NCBI GenBank assembly: GCA_001801175.1
Contig: MGWZ01000022.1
Location: forward strand, 1-58,526
DNA: 58,526 bases
Source of the DNA: Gallionellales bacterium RIFCSPLOWO2_02_FULL_57_47
Lineage (GTDB): Bacteria; Pseudomonadota; Gammaproteobacteria; Burkholderiales; Gallionellaceae
Direction: 5' to 3'
Below the pieces are notes generated by a model. The model saw only the letters and a list, made by a program, of their open reading frames with translations, was not told where the DNA came from and did not search any database. The position numbers and the translations under genes are program-made. This document shows positions 17,744 to 26,137 of this stretch, one piece after another (position 1 is the stretch's first letter; the number at the start of each line of letters is the position of its first letter).

Positions 17744-19159
17744 TCAGATGCTGTAATACATTTCAAATTCGACCGGGTGCGTGGTCATGCGCAAACGAGT
17801 CACTTCATCCATCTTCAAGGCGATGAATGCATCGATAAAGTCATTCGAAAACACGCCGCCGCGCGTCAGGAATTCACGGTCCTTGTCCAGATGCGCCAAA
17901 GCTTCATCCAGCGAGGAGCACACGGTTGGAATCTTTGCATCTTCTTCCGGTGGCAGGTCATACAGGTTCTTGTCAGCCGGATCGCCGGGGTGGATCTTGT
18001 TCTGGATGCCGTCCAGGCCGGCCATCATCAGGGCAGCGAAGCACAGGTACGGGTTGGCGGTCGGATCAGGAAAACGGGTTTCGATACGGCGCCCCTTGTC
18101 GCTGGCCACGTGCGGAATGCGAATCGAAGCGGAACGATTTTTGGCCGAATAAGCCAGTTTGGTCGGGGCTTCGTAATGCGGCACCAGGCGTTTGTAAGAG
18201 TTGGTGCCGGGATTGGTAATCGCGTTCAGTGCCTTGGCGTGCTTGATGATGCCGCCGATGTAGTACAACGCAGTTTCAGATAAACCAGCATAGCCGTTGC
18301 CGGCGAACAGGTTCTTGCCGCCCTTCCAGATGGATTGATGCACATGCATGCCGGAACCGTTGTCGCCGACGATAGGCTTGGGCATGAAGGTCGCCGTCTT
18401 GCCGTACTGGTGCGCGACGTTGTGTACGACATATTTCAAGGCCTGGGTCTGGTCGGCGCGGCGCACCAGCGTATCGAATTTTGTTCCGATCTCGCATTGG
18501 CCTGCAGTAGCGACTTCATGGTGATGCACTTCGACCTCGATGCCGATGTCCTCCAGCGCAAGACACATTGCGGCGCGTATATCGTTCAGGCTGTCGACTG
18601 GCGGAACCGGAAAGTAACCGCCTTTGACCACGGGGCGATGGCCGATGTTGCCGCTTTCAAATTTTTCGCCTGAAGACCAGGCAGCCTCTTCAGAATTGAT
18701 TTTGCAGAAGCAACCGGACATGTCAATTTGCCAGTTCACCGAATCAAAAATGAAAAATTCCGGTTCCGGGCCAAAATAGGCAGTGTCGCCGATGCCGCTG
18801 GATTTCAGGTAGGCCTCGGCGCGTTTTGCGATGGAGCGAGGGTCGCGGTCATAGCCCTTGCCGTCGGCGGGTTCCACCACGTCGCAGGTAATCACCAGGG
18901 TGTTTTCGTCCATGAACGGGTCGAGGTAGGCGGTCGCGGGATCGGGCATCAACAGCATGTCCGAGGCCTGGATGCCCTTCCAGCCGGCGATGGATGAGCC
19001 ATCGAACGCGTGGCCGTCTTCAAATTTGTCCATATCCACGTACTTGGCGGGCACGCTTACATGCTGCTCTTTGCCTCGCGTATCGGTGAAACGAAAATCC
19101 ACGAACTTGATGTCGCGGTCTTTAATCATCTTCAACACATCATTTGCCGACATCGACAT
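17744..19159 (-). CDS. glnA: Glutamine synthetase type I
   Basis: The 471-residue enzyme joins ammonia to glutamate using ATP. It has the beta-grasp domain ([17 protein letters not shown]), the [11 protein letters not shown] substrate motif, the ATP motif [18 protein letters not shown], and the adenylylation site NLYDLPPEE with Tyr at about residue 400, so control by GlnE-type adenylylation is expected. The start at 19159 is preceded by GGGGGAG with five-base spacing. The upstream region has a sigma-54 promoter and two NtrC-type palindromes, so transcription should respond to the ntrBC pair 600 bp away. A strong terminator follows. Confidence 0.97.
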   Translation of the reverse strand: MSMSANDVLKMIKDRDIKFVDFRFTDTRGKEQHVSVPAKYVDMDKFEDGHAFDGSSIAGWKGIQASDMLLMPDPATAYLDPFMDENTLVITCDVVEPADGKGYDRDPRSIAKRAEAYLKSSGIGDTAYFGPEPEFFIFDSVNWQIDMSGCFCKINSEEAAWSSGEKFESGNIGHRPVVKGGYFPVPPVDSLNDIRAAMCLALEDIGIEVEVHHHEVATAGQCEIGTKFDTLVRRADQTQALKYVVHNVAHQYGKTATFMPKPIVGDNGSGMHVHQSIWKGGKNLFAGNGYAGLSETALYYIGGIIKHAKALNAITNPGTNSYKRLVPHYEAPTKLAYSAKNRSASIRIPHVASDKGRRIETRFPDPTANPYLCFAALMMAGLDGIQNKIHPGDPADKNLYDLPPEEDAKIPTVCSSLDEALAHLDKDREFLTRGGVFSNDFIDAFIALKMDEVTRLRMTTHPVEFEMYYSI

Positions 19160-19227
19160 AACTTTCTCCCCCAGGAATCACGAAAAATAAATAAAAGGCC
19201 GGTAACCCGGCATCCGGAATTTTATAC

Positions 19228-19242
19228 GCATGAAGCGTGCCA
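19228..19242 (-). promoter_or_regulatory. Sigma-54 promoter of glnA
   Basis: Read on the reverse strand, TGGCACGCTTCATGC has the GG and GC elements exactly ten bases apart and six of seven bases of the -24 box. Only the T-to-A change in the -12 box departs from the TTGC consensus. It predicts transcription starting near 19216-19217, about 57 bases before the glnA start. Confidence 0.8.
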
Positions 19243-19303
19243 TTTCTTCACGCACGCATTCCGGCATTGTGCCATAAGCTCTTCATACGGCACACAAAAT
19301 ATT

Positions 19304-19320
19304 TGCACCAATAATGTGCA
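19304..19320. promoter_or_regulatory. NtrC binding site, promoter-proximal
   Basis: TGCACCAATAATGTGCA is a perfect five-base inverted repeat with seven-base centre, the same 5-7-5 layout as the classical NtrC site. Its centre is about 95 bases upstream of the predicted glnA start point. Confidence 0.75.
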
Positions 19321-19333
19321 TGACAGGTTGTTT

Positions 19334-19352
19334 ACGCACTAATTTTGTGCGT
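19334..19352. promoter_or_regulatory. NtrC binding site, distal
   Basis: ACGCACTAATTTTGTGCGT is a six-base perfect inverted repeat with seven-base centre. Its centre is 31 bases from that of the proximal site, or three helical turns, matching paired NtrC enhancers at E. coli glnA. It overlaps the last codons of the cation transporter gene. Confidence 0.72.
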
Positions 19353-20529
19353 GATCGCGATGAACGCGAATGCTGCGAAACAATTCGTCATCTTGCACCA
19401 GTTCATCGCAACGCGCCTGTAATGCATCTGTCTGTTCGGCAGGATGCAGGTTGGCGGGCAGATATATCTCCGCTTCAACCTTGCCGTCCAGATAATGAAA
19501 CACCACGCGATTATCCCTGAGCTTGAAATCTTCCAATCGTTCGGCCAGATGCGCCAGCAATCCGGGGCGGCTCGGCAAATGTGCGTTGGGCTTGGCTTGC
19601 AGGTCGTCTTCAGGGTCGATATGCACCATCACATCCAGGACGTGATGGTTTTTGAGCACTGCGTGACGCGCCAATTCGGCGATGTAATGTCCTTCCGACA
19701 CGCTGATCCTGGGATTGACCACGATGTGCGCGTCAACCAGCGCATTGTCTGCCATCTTGCGCGTGCGCAACTCATGCAGTCCGAGCACGCCGTGGGTATT
19801 GAGCAGGGTTTGCCGGATTGCTTCGACTTCTTCCACGTCCAGTCCGGTATCGATGAGTTCCGCCATCGCCTCCAGCGCCAGTTTGCCGCCCATATGCGCA
19901 ATCATCACTCCCACTACCGCAGCGGCAAGCAGGTCGAAGAAGGTATAGCCGAGCAGATTGCCGATCACACCGATGATAACCACCAGTGAAGATGCGGCGT
20001 CGGAACGCGCATGCCACGCATTGGCCACCAGCATCTGCGAGCGCACCCGCCTGGCAACCGCCAGCATGTAGCGGAACATTCCTTCCTTGGCAACCAGTGC
20101 GATAACCGCAATGGCAAGAGCCAGCGGATTTACCGCGCGCAACGCTTCGGGGTGTTGCAGGCGCATCGCGGCAGCTACCAGCAGCACCACACCAAGAATT
20201 GCCAGGAATGCGCCCAGGATAAGCGTTGCGGCGGTTTCAACACGCGCATGCCCATAAGGATGATTGGCATCGGCGTGGCGGTTGCCGTGGCGGTTTGCAA
20301 ACAGCACCAATATATCCGACAGCAAATCCGACAATGAATGCAATCCGTCCGCCATCAAAGCCTGCGAGTGCGCGAAGAATCCACCCACCACCTGAAAGAA
20401 GGTCAGCAGCAAATTGATCGCGATGCTTACCCAGGTGCTTTTTTGCGCGGCGGCAAAACGCTCCGGATACTTAGGCTCGAAAATCCCGACAGCTTCGCGG
20501 GCTTGATGCGGATGGGTGTGATTTTTCAT
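19339..20529 (-). CDS. Cation diffusion facilitator family transporter
   Basis: The ATG at 20529 gives a 396-residue inner membrane protein of the CDF family, which exports divalent metals such as Zn, Fe or Mn in exchange for protons. The N terminus is His-rich (MKNHTHPHQ). The paired metal-site helices carry ALMADGLHSLSDLLSD and HARSDAASSLVVI, followed by a C-terminal cytoplasmic domain with HAVLKNHHVLDVMVHIDPEDD. A loop with NRHGNRHADANHPYGHARVE links helices. A C-terminal extension after about residue 300 is longer than in FieF. The metal cannot be assigned from sequence alone. Its 3' end overlaps the distal NtrC site of glnA. The divergent rhodanese gene starts 88 bases away. Confidence 0.9.
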   Translation of the reverse strand: MKNHTHPHQAREAVGIFEPKYPERFAAAQKSTWVSIAINLLLTFFQVVGGFFAHSQALMADGLHSLSDLLSDILVLFANRHGNRHADANHPYGHARVETAATLILGAFLAILGVVLLVAAAMRLQHPEALRAVNPLALAIAVIALVAKEGMFRYMLAVARRVRSQMLVANAWHARSDAASSLVVIIGVIGNLLGYTFFDLLAAAVVGVMIAHMGGKLALEAMAELIDTGLDVEEVEAIRQTLLNTHGVLGLHELRTRKMADNALVDAHIVVNPRISVSEGHYIAELARHAVLKNHHVLDVMVHIDPEDDLQAKPNAHLPSRPGLLAHLAERLEDFKLRDNRVVFHYLDGKVEAEIYLPANLHPAEQTDALQARCDELVQDDELFRSIRVHRDHAQN

Positions 20530-20617
20530 GGCGATTGCGCTACTATCCGTAAGTACCGTGCAGCATAACATCTGCGCCAGATTCGTTAAACATCGCTATA
20601 TGAAAGAAAACATCAAC

Positions 20618-21070
20618 ATGGGGAAAATTACTGCCATTCTGCAAGCCGCCCAGCAGCGCGCCAAAGAGATGAACCTGCAATATGAGGGCGCGCTGTTACC
20701 AGAAGAAGCTTACGAAATTCTGCAATCCGCACCCGGGGCCAAGCTGGTGGATGTGCGCAGCCGTGCCGAACTGGACTGGGTCGGCCACGTAGAAAATAGC
20801 GTGAATATCGAATGGGCGACGTATCCGGGCATGAGACCCAACCCGCATTTTCTCACTCAACTGGAACAACAAGTTGAGAAGGAGGCTCTGGTCATCTTTT
20901 TGTGCCGCAGCGGGGCACGCTCACACCACGCAGCCGCAGCCGCCACCAAGGCCGGCTATAGCGATTGCTACAATGTGCTGGAAGGCTTTGAAGGCGACAA
21001 GAACAGCGAAAATCACCGCAATACCCTGGGCGGTTGGCGGGCGGCAGGATTGCCCTGGGAGCAGGGTTAA
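20618..21070 (+). CDS. Rhodanese-like domain protein
   Basis: This 150-residue protein has a short helical N terminus and one rhodanese domain. The active-site loop is FLCRSGARSHHAA, with the catalytic Cys typical of sulfurtransferases, and the domain begins LVDVRSRAELDWVGHVENSVNIEW. It is likely a cytoplasmic sulfur carrier or thiosulfate sulfurtransferase; the partner is unknown. An upstream ATG at 20600 is in frame and would add six residues. Neither start has a strong ribosome binding site. It is convergent with xthA, whose stop lies five bases after its own. Confidence 0.85.
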   Translation: MGKITAILQAAQQRAKEMNLQYEGALLPEEAYEILQSAPGAKLVDVRSRAELDWVGHVENSVNIEWATYPGMRPNPHFLTQLEQQVEKEALVIFLCRSGARSHHAAAAATKAGYSDCYNVLEGFEGDKNSENHRNTLGGWRAAGLPWEQG

Positions 21071-21075
21071 TCGCC

Positions 21076-22038
21076 TTAACCATAGTCCACGATCAGCGGC
21101 GCGTGATCGGAAAAGCGTTGCGCCGTGTAAATACTGGCCGCCTGCGCGCGCACCGCAATCCCAGGCGTGGCGACCTGATAATCGATGCGCCAGCCGACAT
21201 TATGGGCCCAGGCCTGGCCGCGATTGGACCACCAGGTGTAGGCTTCCAGTTCCGGATGCACATGGCGGAACACATCGACAAATCCAGTCTCATCGAATAA
21301 CCCGCTTAACCAGGCGCGTTCCTCGGGCAGGAAGCCGGAATTTTTCTGGTTGCCGCGCCAGTTTTTCAGGTCGATTTCCTTGTGTGCGATATTCCAGTCG
21401 CCGCATATCACCACCTCGCGCCCGCTGGCGCGCAGTTCGCGCAAAAGCGGCTGTGACACGTTACCGGCGAAGCCGGCCGATTGCGGGAGCAGCCGCGTCG
21501 CACCTCCTTCAGACACTGGAGATGATGCCAGCATGTTGCGGAGGTGCGGCTGTGACACGTTACCGGCGAAGCCGGCCGATTGCGGGAGCAGCCGCATCGC
21601 ACCTCCTTCCGACACTGGAGATGATGCCAGCATGTTGCGGAGGTGCGGCAGAAATGCCGCCATGAACTTGAACTTCACTGCCTGCCGCTGCTCGCCGCTG
21701 GAGCCGGAAGGCAGATACAGCGACACCACGCTGAAACCGGCAAAATCCGCGCGTATATAACGCCCCTCGGCATCGAACTCGGCAATGCCCAAACCGGCGG
21801 TGACCTGTTGCGGTTGTTCGCGGCAATAAATGCCCACGCCGCTATAGCCCTTCTTTTCCGCGTAATGGAAGTAACCATGATAGCCGGGCGGAGCGAGCAT
21901 TTGCACTGTCATGTCCGCCGCCTGCGCCTTGAGTTCCTGCAAACAGACAATGTCGGCGTCCTGCCGCGCGAGCCATTCAAAAAATCCCTTGCCGGCGGCG
22001 GAGCGGATCCCGTTCAAGTTGATCGTGATGATGCGCAT
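21076..22038 (-). CDS. xthA: Exodeoxyribonuclease III with an internal repeat insert
   Basis: This 320-residue protein is an ExoIII/AP endonuclease that cleaves at abasic sites in base excision repair. Conserved motifs are TINLNGIRSA, CLQELKAQ, GYSGVGIY, the catalytic block GDWNIAHKEIDLKN, and RIDYQ plus FSDHAPL at the end. The start MRIITINLNG at 22038 is chosen; upstream frame to 22083 is not protein-like. Residues 132-197 are an extra 66 residues made of two near-identical 33-residue units (each with SSPVSEGGA and LLPQSAGFAGNVSQ). Without them the protein is 254 residues, the normal length. The insert falls in a helix before the catalytic block, so activity is uncertain. Confidence 0.92.
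   Translation of the reverse strand: MRIITINLNGIRSAAGKGFFEWLARQDADIVCLQELKAQAADMTVQMLAPPGYHGYFHYAEKKGYSGVGIYCREQPQQVTAGLGIAEFDAEGRYIRADFAGFSVVSLYLPSGSSGEQRQAVKFKFMAAFLPHLRNMLASSPVSEGGAMRLLPQSAGFAGNVSQPHLRNMLASSPVSEGGATRLLPQSAGFAGNVSQPLLRELRASGREVVICGDWNIAHKEIDLKNWRGNQKNSGFLPEERAWLSGLFDETGFVDVFRHVHPELEAYTWWSNRGQAWAHNVGWRIDYQVATPGIAVRAQAASIYTAQRFSDHAPLIVDYG
21447..21644. repeat. Two tandem 99-bp units inserted in frame in xthA
   Basis: Unit one (21447-21545) and unit two (21546-21644) differ at only two positions. The 99-bp period is a multiple of three, so the frame is kept. Each unit holds the palindrome CGGCGAAGCCGG. A 42-bp stretch of the unit recurs at 52196-52237 upstream of fmt, showing that it is a dispersed repeat and not only a local duplication. 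Confidence 0.9.
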
Positions 22039-22106
22039 GAAAGTTTTCAGAGATGGAAGGCGAGCCATTATAATGATTGTCATTGCCTCAATTTACGTCG
22101 ATTACC

Positions 22107-22754
22107 ATGTTCAATTTCAGGCAGGATTTCATCCGCTTTGCGGTGCAGCAAAAAGTATTGTGTTTTGGCGAATTTCAAACCAAGGCAGGACGTCTGTCCC
22201 CGTACTTTTTTAACGCGGGCTTGTTCAATGACGGCGCTTCATTAAGAAGCCTGGCGCAGTTTTACGCCCAGGCCATTCTTGCCTCGGGAGTGCCCTTCGA
22301 CATGCTGTTCGGACCTGCCTACAAAGGCATCCCGTTAGTTGCCGGAACCGCCATCGCGCTGGCAGAACAGGGGCGCAACGTACCCTATTGCTACAACCGC
22401 AAGGAGGCCAAAGACCATGGTGAAGGAGGCACGACGGTGGGCGCTGCTTTGCAGGGCAGGGTGTTGATCATCGATGACGTGATCTCCGCCGGAACTTCGG
22501 TACGGGAATCCATCGAGCTGATTCGTTCAGCCGGTGCCGAGCCGTGCGGCGTGGTTATCGCGCTGGACCGCATGGAGCGCGGCCAGGGCGAACTTTCCGC
22601 TGTGCAGGAAGTACAGCAAAACTATAATATTCCGGTGGTGTCTATCGCCACCCTGAACGACCTGCTCGGTTATTTGCAGGATGAGGATGAACTGGCGCAG
22701 AATCTGCATGCCACACAATTGTACCGGGACAAATACGGAGTGAAAAATGACTGA
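22107..22754 (+). CDS. pyrE: Orotate phosphoribosyltransferase
   Basis: The 215-residue enzyme makes orotidine monophosphate from orotate and PRPP in pyrimidine synthesis. The PRPP-binding motif [13 protein letters not shown] lies near residues 121-133, and the flexible-loop Lys region [13 protein letters not shown] appears here as [13 protein letters not shown]. The start [12 protein letters not shown] at 22107 matches the family; an ATG 30 bases upstream gives no similarity. It is divergent from xthA across 68 bp, which must hold both promoters. The next gene overlaps its last eight bases, suggesting co-translation. Confidence 0.95.
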   Translation: MFNFRQDFIRFAVQQKVLCFGEFQTKAGRLSPYFFNAGLFNDGASLRSLAQFYAQAILASGVPFDMLFGPAYKGIPLVAGTAIALAEQGRNVPYCYNRKEAKDHGEGGTTVGAALQGRVLIIDDVISAGTSVRESIELIRSAGAEPCGVVIALDRMERGQGELSAVQEVQQNYNIPVVSIATLNDLLGYLQDEDELAQNLHATQLYRDKYGVKND

Positions 22755-23385
22755 GAACAAATTTCCTGCTGCGCTTATCCTTGGTATTTCATTCATCCTG
22801 GGTATTTCCGTCAGCTTGCCCGCTGCGGCAAAACTGTACAAATGGGTGGATGAAAATGGCACAACCCACTACGGCGAAACCATCCCGCCGGAATATGCCG
22901 GCAAAGATCGTGCCGAATTGAACAAGGCCGGACGCGTAATAAAGAAACAGGATGTGCTTACTCCCGAAGAACTTCGCGCCGAGCGCACAAGCAGGGAACA
23001 GGAAGAAGCCAGGAAACTCAGTGAAGAACAAGCCATACTCGAAAGGAAACGCCGCGACAAGGCGCTAGTCGACACCTATAGCAGCTCGGGAGAAATCGAT
23101 CTGGCGCGAAAACGCAATCTGCAGCAAATAGAGTTGCGCATCAACGGCATCAATGCCAATATTAAAAGAGCCAGCGACAATTTGCAGGGCCTGCAAAAAG
23201 AAGCTGATGCCTACACCAACGCGAACAGAAAAATCCCGGTATCCCTGCAAGAAGACTTGCAGGAAGCGCAGGCACGGTTGGACACCCTACAAAAAGATCT
23301 GGAAAAACCCCAGGCGGAAAAGGCAGCGATGGAAGCGCGCTACGATGCCGACAAGGCACGCTACAAGGAATTGACCGGCAAGTAA
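22747..23385 (+). CDS. DUF4124 domain protein with long coiled coil, exported
   Basis: The 212-residue product has a signal peptide (first ~28 residues, ending PAAA), the DUF4124 motif [22 protein letters not shown], and a long charged helical region (about 70-210) predicted to form coiled coils. It is probably periplasmic; the role is unknown. It overlaps pyrE by eight bases, an odd pairing because the two functions appear unrelated. The TAA stop codon (23383-23385) is also the first three bases of the left terminal inverted repeat of a MITE-like element, so the element may have trimmed the gene's original 3' end. Confidence 0.82.
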   Translation: MTENKFPAALILGISFILGISVSLPAAAKLYKWVDENGTTHYGETIPPEYAGKDRAELNKAGRVIKKQDVLTPEELRAERTSREQEEARKLSEEQAILERKRRDKALVDTYSSSGEIDLARKRNLQQIELRINGINANIKRASDNLQGLQKEADAYTNANRKIPVSLQEDLQEAQARLDTLQKDLEKPQAEKAAMEARYDADKARYKELTGK

Positions 23386-23691
23386 GGGCGCCTCAAAAAC
23401 CTGCTGCGCGGCTTGATTCACCTGCAAGGAGTAGGCCGGTGGGTACCCGGCTGCGATGCACCCTCCCGCTCGCGGCGTTGCGCGGTACTCGCTTCCTCGC
23501 CTATCTGCTCGATATGTGGCTACGACATAACCTGAAGGTTAGTCTGCGCCGAAACTCGCTTTGCTCGTTTTCTCGTTGCTCCGTTGACCAGCGACTTGGC
23601 TGGCGTCTATTGCCAGTTTAGTCGAATGGCCATGCAAAGCTCAGTGCGCCTTGCACTCAAGCCGCTCGTTACGGTTTTTGAGGCACCCTTA
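23383..23691. mobile_element. 309-bp MITE-like element
   Basis: Left end TAAGGGCGCCTCAAAAACC (23383-23401) and right end GGTTTTTGAGGCACCCTTA (23673-23691) are 19-base inverted repeats with one mismatch. Both ends carry TA, compatible with a TA target duplication. No transposase is encoded inside. The element contains a copy of the ~50-nt REP-like hairpin. It fills most of the gap between the DUF4124 gene and carbonic anhydrase. Confidence 0.75.
23586..23634 (+). repeat. REP-like hairpin, copy 1 (nested in MITE)
   Basis: The unit starts GACCAGCGACTTGGCTGGCG and ends GCCAGTTTAGTCGAATGGCC. The two halves pair: CCA with TGG, CGACT with AGTCG, and CTGGC with GCCAG. It matches copies at 43820, 50139, 52301 and 52349. 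Confidence 0.8.
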
Positions 23692-23761
23692 CACAGCAGT
23701 CAGTTAGTTAGGCGACACATGTACAAATAGTCGAAATCATTGCTTAAGCCAAAACGTCGTT

Positions 23762-23824
23762 GCAGGAGCCCGATTTATCGGGCGATAGCCAATCTTGAAA
23801 TCGCCCGATAAATCGGGCTCCTAC
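23762..23824. repeat. Double palindrome upstream-distal to carbonic anhydrase
   Basis: Arms at 23762-23786 and 23800-23824 begin GCAGGAGCCCGATTTATCGG and end with its complement CTCCTAC. Each arm is a hairpin GCCCGA-TTTA-TCGGGC. Compared with 15999-16067 the stem bases differ but remain paired. Between 23692 and 23761, and from 23825 to 23871, I see nothing else. Confidence 0.82.
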
Positions 23825-23871
23825 ACATGAATATCAATTTTTTGCAGCTTTAATTTCTGACTGCTGAGTAA

Positions 23872-24501
23872 TTACAGCACTTCAAACTGGCGGGCAGCAG
23901 TGTTGTAGCCCAGCAGCTCGCCGCGCTCAATATCGAAATACCAGCCATGCAAAGCAAGCGTGCCCTGTTCGACACGCTCGCGTATCCAGGGAAAAGTCAT
24001 CAGGTTATCCAGCGAAACCAGTATCGCCTGCTGTTCGCAGGCGCGATGGCGGGCGGCGCTGCCGGCATCCGCAAATTCCCGGCTTGACCGTTCACTTGCG
24101 GCCGCGGCTATCCCCATCCATTCCGAAATGAACGCGTCTTCTTTCTGCATTTTGCCTTCCAGCAAGGCATGGATGCCGCCGCAATGAGCATGCCCCAGCA
24201 CGATGATGTGCCCGACATTCAGCTTGCACACGCCGAACTCCAGCGCGGCGCTGGTGCCGTGATAGTGTCCCTGGTTTTCGGCGGGAGGAACGAGATTGGC
24301 CACATTGCGAATGACGAACAAGTCGCCCGGCGCGCAATCCAGCACCAGAGCCGGGTCGACGCGCGCATCGCAACAGGCGACTACCAGGATTCTGGGCGTC
24401 TGTCCCTGTTCGACCAGTACACGGAACAGCGCATCGTCCCTGGCGAAATGCTTCTTGCGGAAGCGTGCAAAGCCCTCGATCAGCTGCCCGGGCGAACTCA
24501 T
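23872..24501 (-). CDS. Beta-class carbonic anhydrase
   Basis: The 209-residue enzyme interconverts CO2 and bicarbonate. Zinc ligands are clear: the Cys in VACCDARVDP (with the Asp-Arg pair that gates the site) and the His and Cys in LGHAHCGGIHALL. The region IRNVANLVPP is also conserved. The length fits the single-domain beta class. A role in supplying bicarbonate for purine synthesis is suggested by neighbours, since purE and purC make and use carboxyaminoimidazole ribotide; supply for carbon fixation is another option. It starts seven bases after the purC stop, so the two should be co-transcribed. Confidence 0.93.
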   Translation of the reverse strand: MSSPGQLIEGFARFRKKHFARDDALFRVLVEQGQTPRILVVACCDARVDPALVLDCAPGDLFVIRNVANLVPPAENQGHYHGTSAALEFGVCKLNVGHIIVLGHAHCGGIHALLEGKMQKEDAFISEWMGIAAAASERSSREFADAGSAARHRACEQQAILVSLDNLMTFPWIRERVEQGTLALHGWYFDIERGELLGYNTAARQFEVL

Positions 24502-24508
24502 GCCGAAC

Positions 24509-25393
24509 TCATGCGCCGGTCAGGCGTTGCGCGGCTTCGCGATATTTGTCGGCAGTTTTTTGCAGCACATCCTGGGGGACGCGCGGCGCGGGCGGTTGCT
24601 TGTTCCAGCCGGATGACTCCAGCCAGTCGCGCACGAACTGCTTGTCGAAACTGGGCGGGTTGCTGCCGACGCGGTATTGGTCGGCCGGCCAGAAACGCGA
24701 AGAGTCCGGCGTGAGCGCTTCGTCGATCAGATAAAGCTTGCCCGCCTCGTCCACGCCGAATTCGAATTTGGTGTCGGCGATGATGATGCCCCTGCCTGCC
24801 GCATAATTTGCCGCTTCGGTATAGAGCGCCAGCGTCGCATCGCGCACTTCCCTGGCGCGCGCTTCGCCGAGCAATTCGACGGCTTGGGCAAAAGAAATAT
24901 TCTCGTCGTGAGCACCTGCAGCGGCCTTGGTGGACGGCGTAAACAGCGGTTGTGGCAGTTTTTCCGCCTCGCGCAGCCCTGCCGGCAAGGCGATGCCGCA
25001 AACAGCCCCGGTTTTCTGGTAATCCTTCCAGCCGGACCCGGCCAGATAGCCGCGCACGATCGCCTCGATCGGCAACGGCCTGAGTTTTCGGGTGACGAAA
25101 GCGCGGCCCTGCACCTGGGCCTGTTCCTGCTCACCCTTGACCACCGATTCGGGCGCGATGCCGGTCAGGTGATTCGGGATGACATGCCGCAGTTTGTCGA
25201 ACCAGAAATTCGACACACGGGTCAGCACTTCGCCCTTGCCCGGAATCGGGTCGGGCAATATCACGTCGAAGGCCGACAACCTGTCGGTCTGCACGATCAA
25301 CAAATGTTGCGCATCTACTTCATAGAGATCGCGTACCTTGCCGCGGTGCAACAGCGGCAGGCTGGTCAGGCTGGATTCATGTAATACGGACAT
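24509..25393 (-). CDS. purC: Phosphoribosylaminoimidazole-succinocarboxamide synthase
   Basis: The 294-residue enzyme joins aspartate to CAIR with ATP in purine synthesis. It belongs to the longer SAICAR synthase form. Conserved blocks are [12 protein letters not shown] near the N terminus, [34 protein letters not shown] and [11 protein letters not shown] with [13 protein letters not shown]. The ATG at 25393 follows an AAGGAAA ribosome binding site. Carbonic anhydrase follows within eight bases and purE lies upstream across a 229-bp repeat-bearing gap, which suggests fbp-purE and purC-can are two halves of an interrupted operon. Confidence 0.96.
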   Translation of the reverse strand: MSVLHESSLTSLPLLHRGKVRDLYEVDAQHLLIVQTDRLSAFDVILPDPIPGKGEVLTRVSNFWFDKLRHVIPNHLTGIAPESVVKGEQEQAQVQGRAFVTRKLRPLPIEAIVRGYLAGSGWKDYQKTGAVCGIALPAGLREAEKLPQPLFTPSTKAAAGAHDENISFAQAVELLGEARAREVRDATLALYTEAANYAAGRGIIIADTKFEFGVDEAGKLYLIDEALTPDSSRFWPADQYRVGSNPPSFDKQFVRDWLESSGWNKQPPAPRVPQDVLQKTADKYREAAQRLTGA

Positions 25394-25442
25394 TGGATTT
25401 CCTTGGACGGTTAGGGCACGGTCGTGCCGCTACAATAAACCT

Positions 25443-25622
25443 TAAAACCTCAGTTGAAAGCTCCTATTTCAGTTGAAACCCTTGTGGTGATTGACTTTAT
25501 CTCTATTGATGCGACTCACCTTTTGGGTGAGTCCAAGAATGGACACTGGGAGCGCGGACATCCTGTCCGCCTGCGGGCTGGAAGCCCGCGTTCCAATCAA
25601 ACTGCGGCTTGAACTGAGTTTT
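25443..25622. repeat. Repeat cluster between purE and purC
   Basis: The ends AAAACCTCAGTTGAA (25443-25457) and TTGAACTGAGTTTT (25609-25622) are imperfect inverted repeats, so the whole may be a 180-bp element. Inside are GACTCACCTTTTGGGTGAGTC (a stem near 25511-25531, first bases GACTCACC) and a GC-rich block from 25550 with GCGGACATCCTGTCCGC and GCGGGCTGGAAGCCCGC. No transposase gene is present. Confidence 0.55.
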
Positions 25623-26135
25623 CTAGGATAAAACAGGCAACGTGGTTGCCGCAATCTGCGCCGCCTGCTGCTTGCGGTACTCAGCCAGTTTCTGCGCCAG
25701 TTGCGCATCGTGCAAGGCCAGCATCGCAACGGCAAACAGTCCGGCGTTTGCCGCGCCCGCTTCGCCGATCGCAAAGGTCGCCACCGGGATGCCCTTGGGC
25801 ATCTGCACGATGGATAACAGCGAGTCCATCCCTTTCAGGTACTTGGACGGAATCGGCACGCCCAGCACCGGCAGCGTGGTCTTGCCGGCAATCACGCCCG
25901 CCAGATGCGCCGCGCCGCCTGCTCCGGCGATAAAGCACTGCACGCCCTGCGCGCTGACATCCCTGATGTAATCGAACAGCAGATCGGGCGAGCGGTGCGC
26001 GGAAATCACCCGCGCATCATAAGTCACCCCGAAATCCTGCAATTGCCGCGCGGCCTGCTGCATGATGTCCCAGTCATTGGCGCTGCCCATTACGATTGAA
26101 ACCCGTGGCACGATGGCAACCGGCGGCTTGCCCAC
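25623..26135 (-). CDS. purE: N5-carboxyaminoimidazole ribonucleotide mutase
   Basis: The 170-residue class I PurE converts N5-CAIR to CAIR in purine synthesis. The N-terminal phosphate-binding block SIVMGSANDWD, the active-site VISAHRSPD and the IAGAGGAAHLAGVIAG motif are intact, and the protein has normal length. It begins with GTG at 26135, two bases after the fbp stop, with AAGGAAG upstream. That start is supported by tight coupling to fbp. Class I PurE normally works with PurK, whose gene is not in this window. The stop TAG abuts the repeat cluster that separates it from purC. Confidence 0.95.
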   Translation of the reverse strand: MGKPPVAIVPRVSIVMGSANDWDIMQQAARQLQDFGVTYDARVISAHRSPDLLFDYIRDVSAQGVQCFIAGAGGAAHLAGVIAGKTTLPVLGVPIPSKYLKGMDSLLSIVQMPKGIPVATFAIGEAGAANAGLFAVAMLALHDAQLAQKLAEYRKQQAAQIAATTLPVLS

Positions 26136-26137
26136 GG

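Noticed and set aside
21447-21644. CRISPR-like array in xthA
   Set aside because: Two direct units with no unique spacers, coding in frame, and no cas genes.
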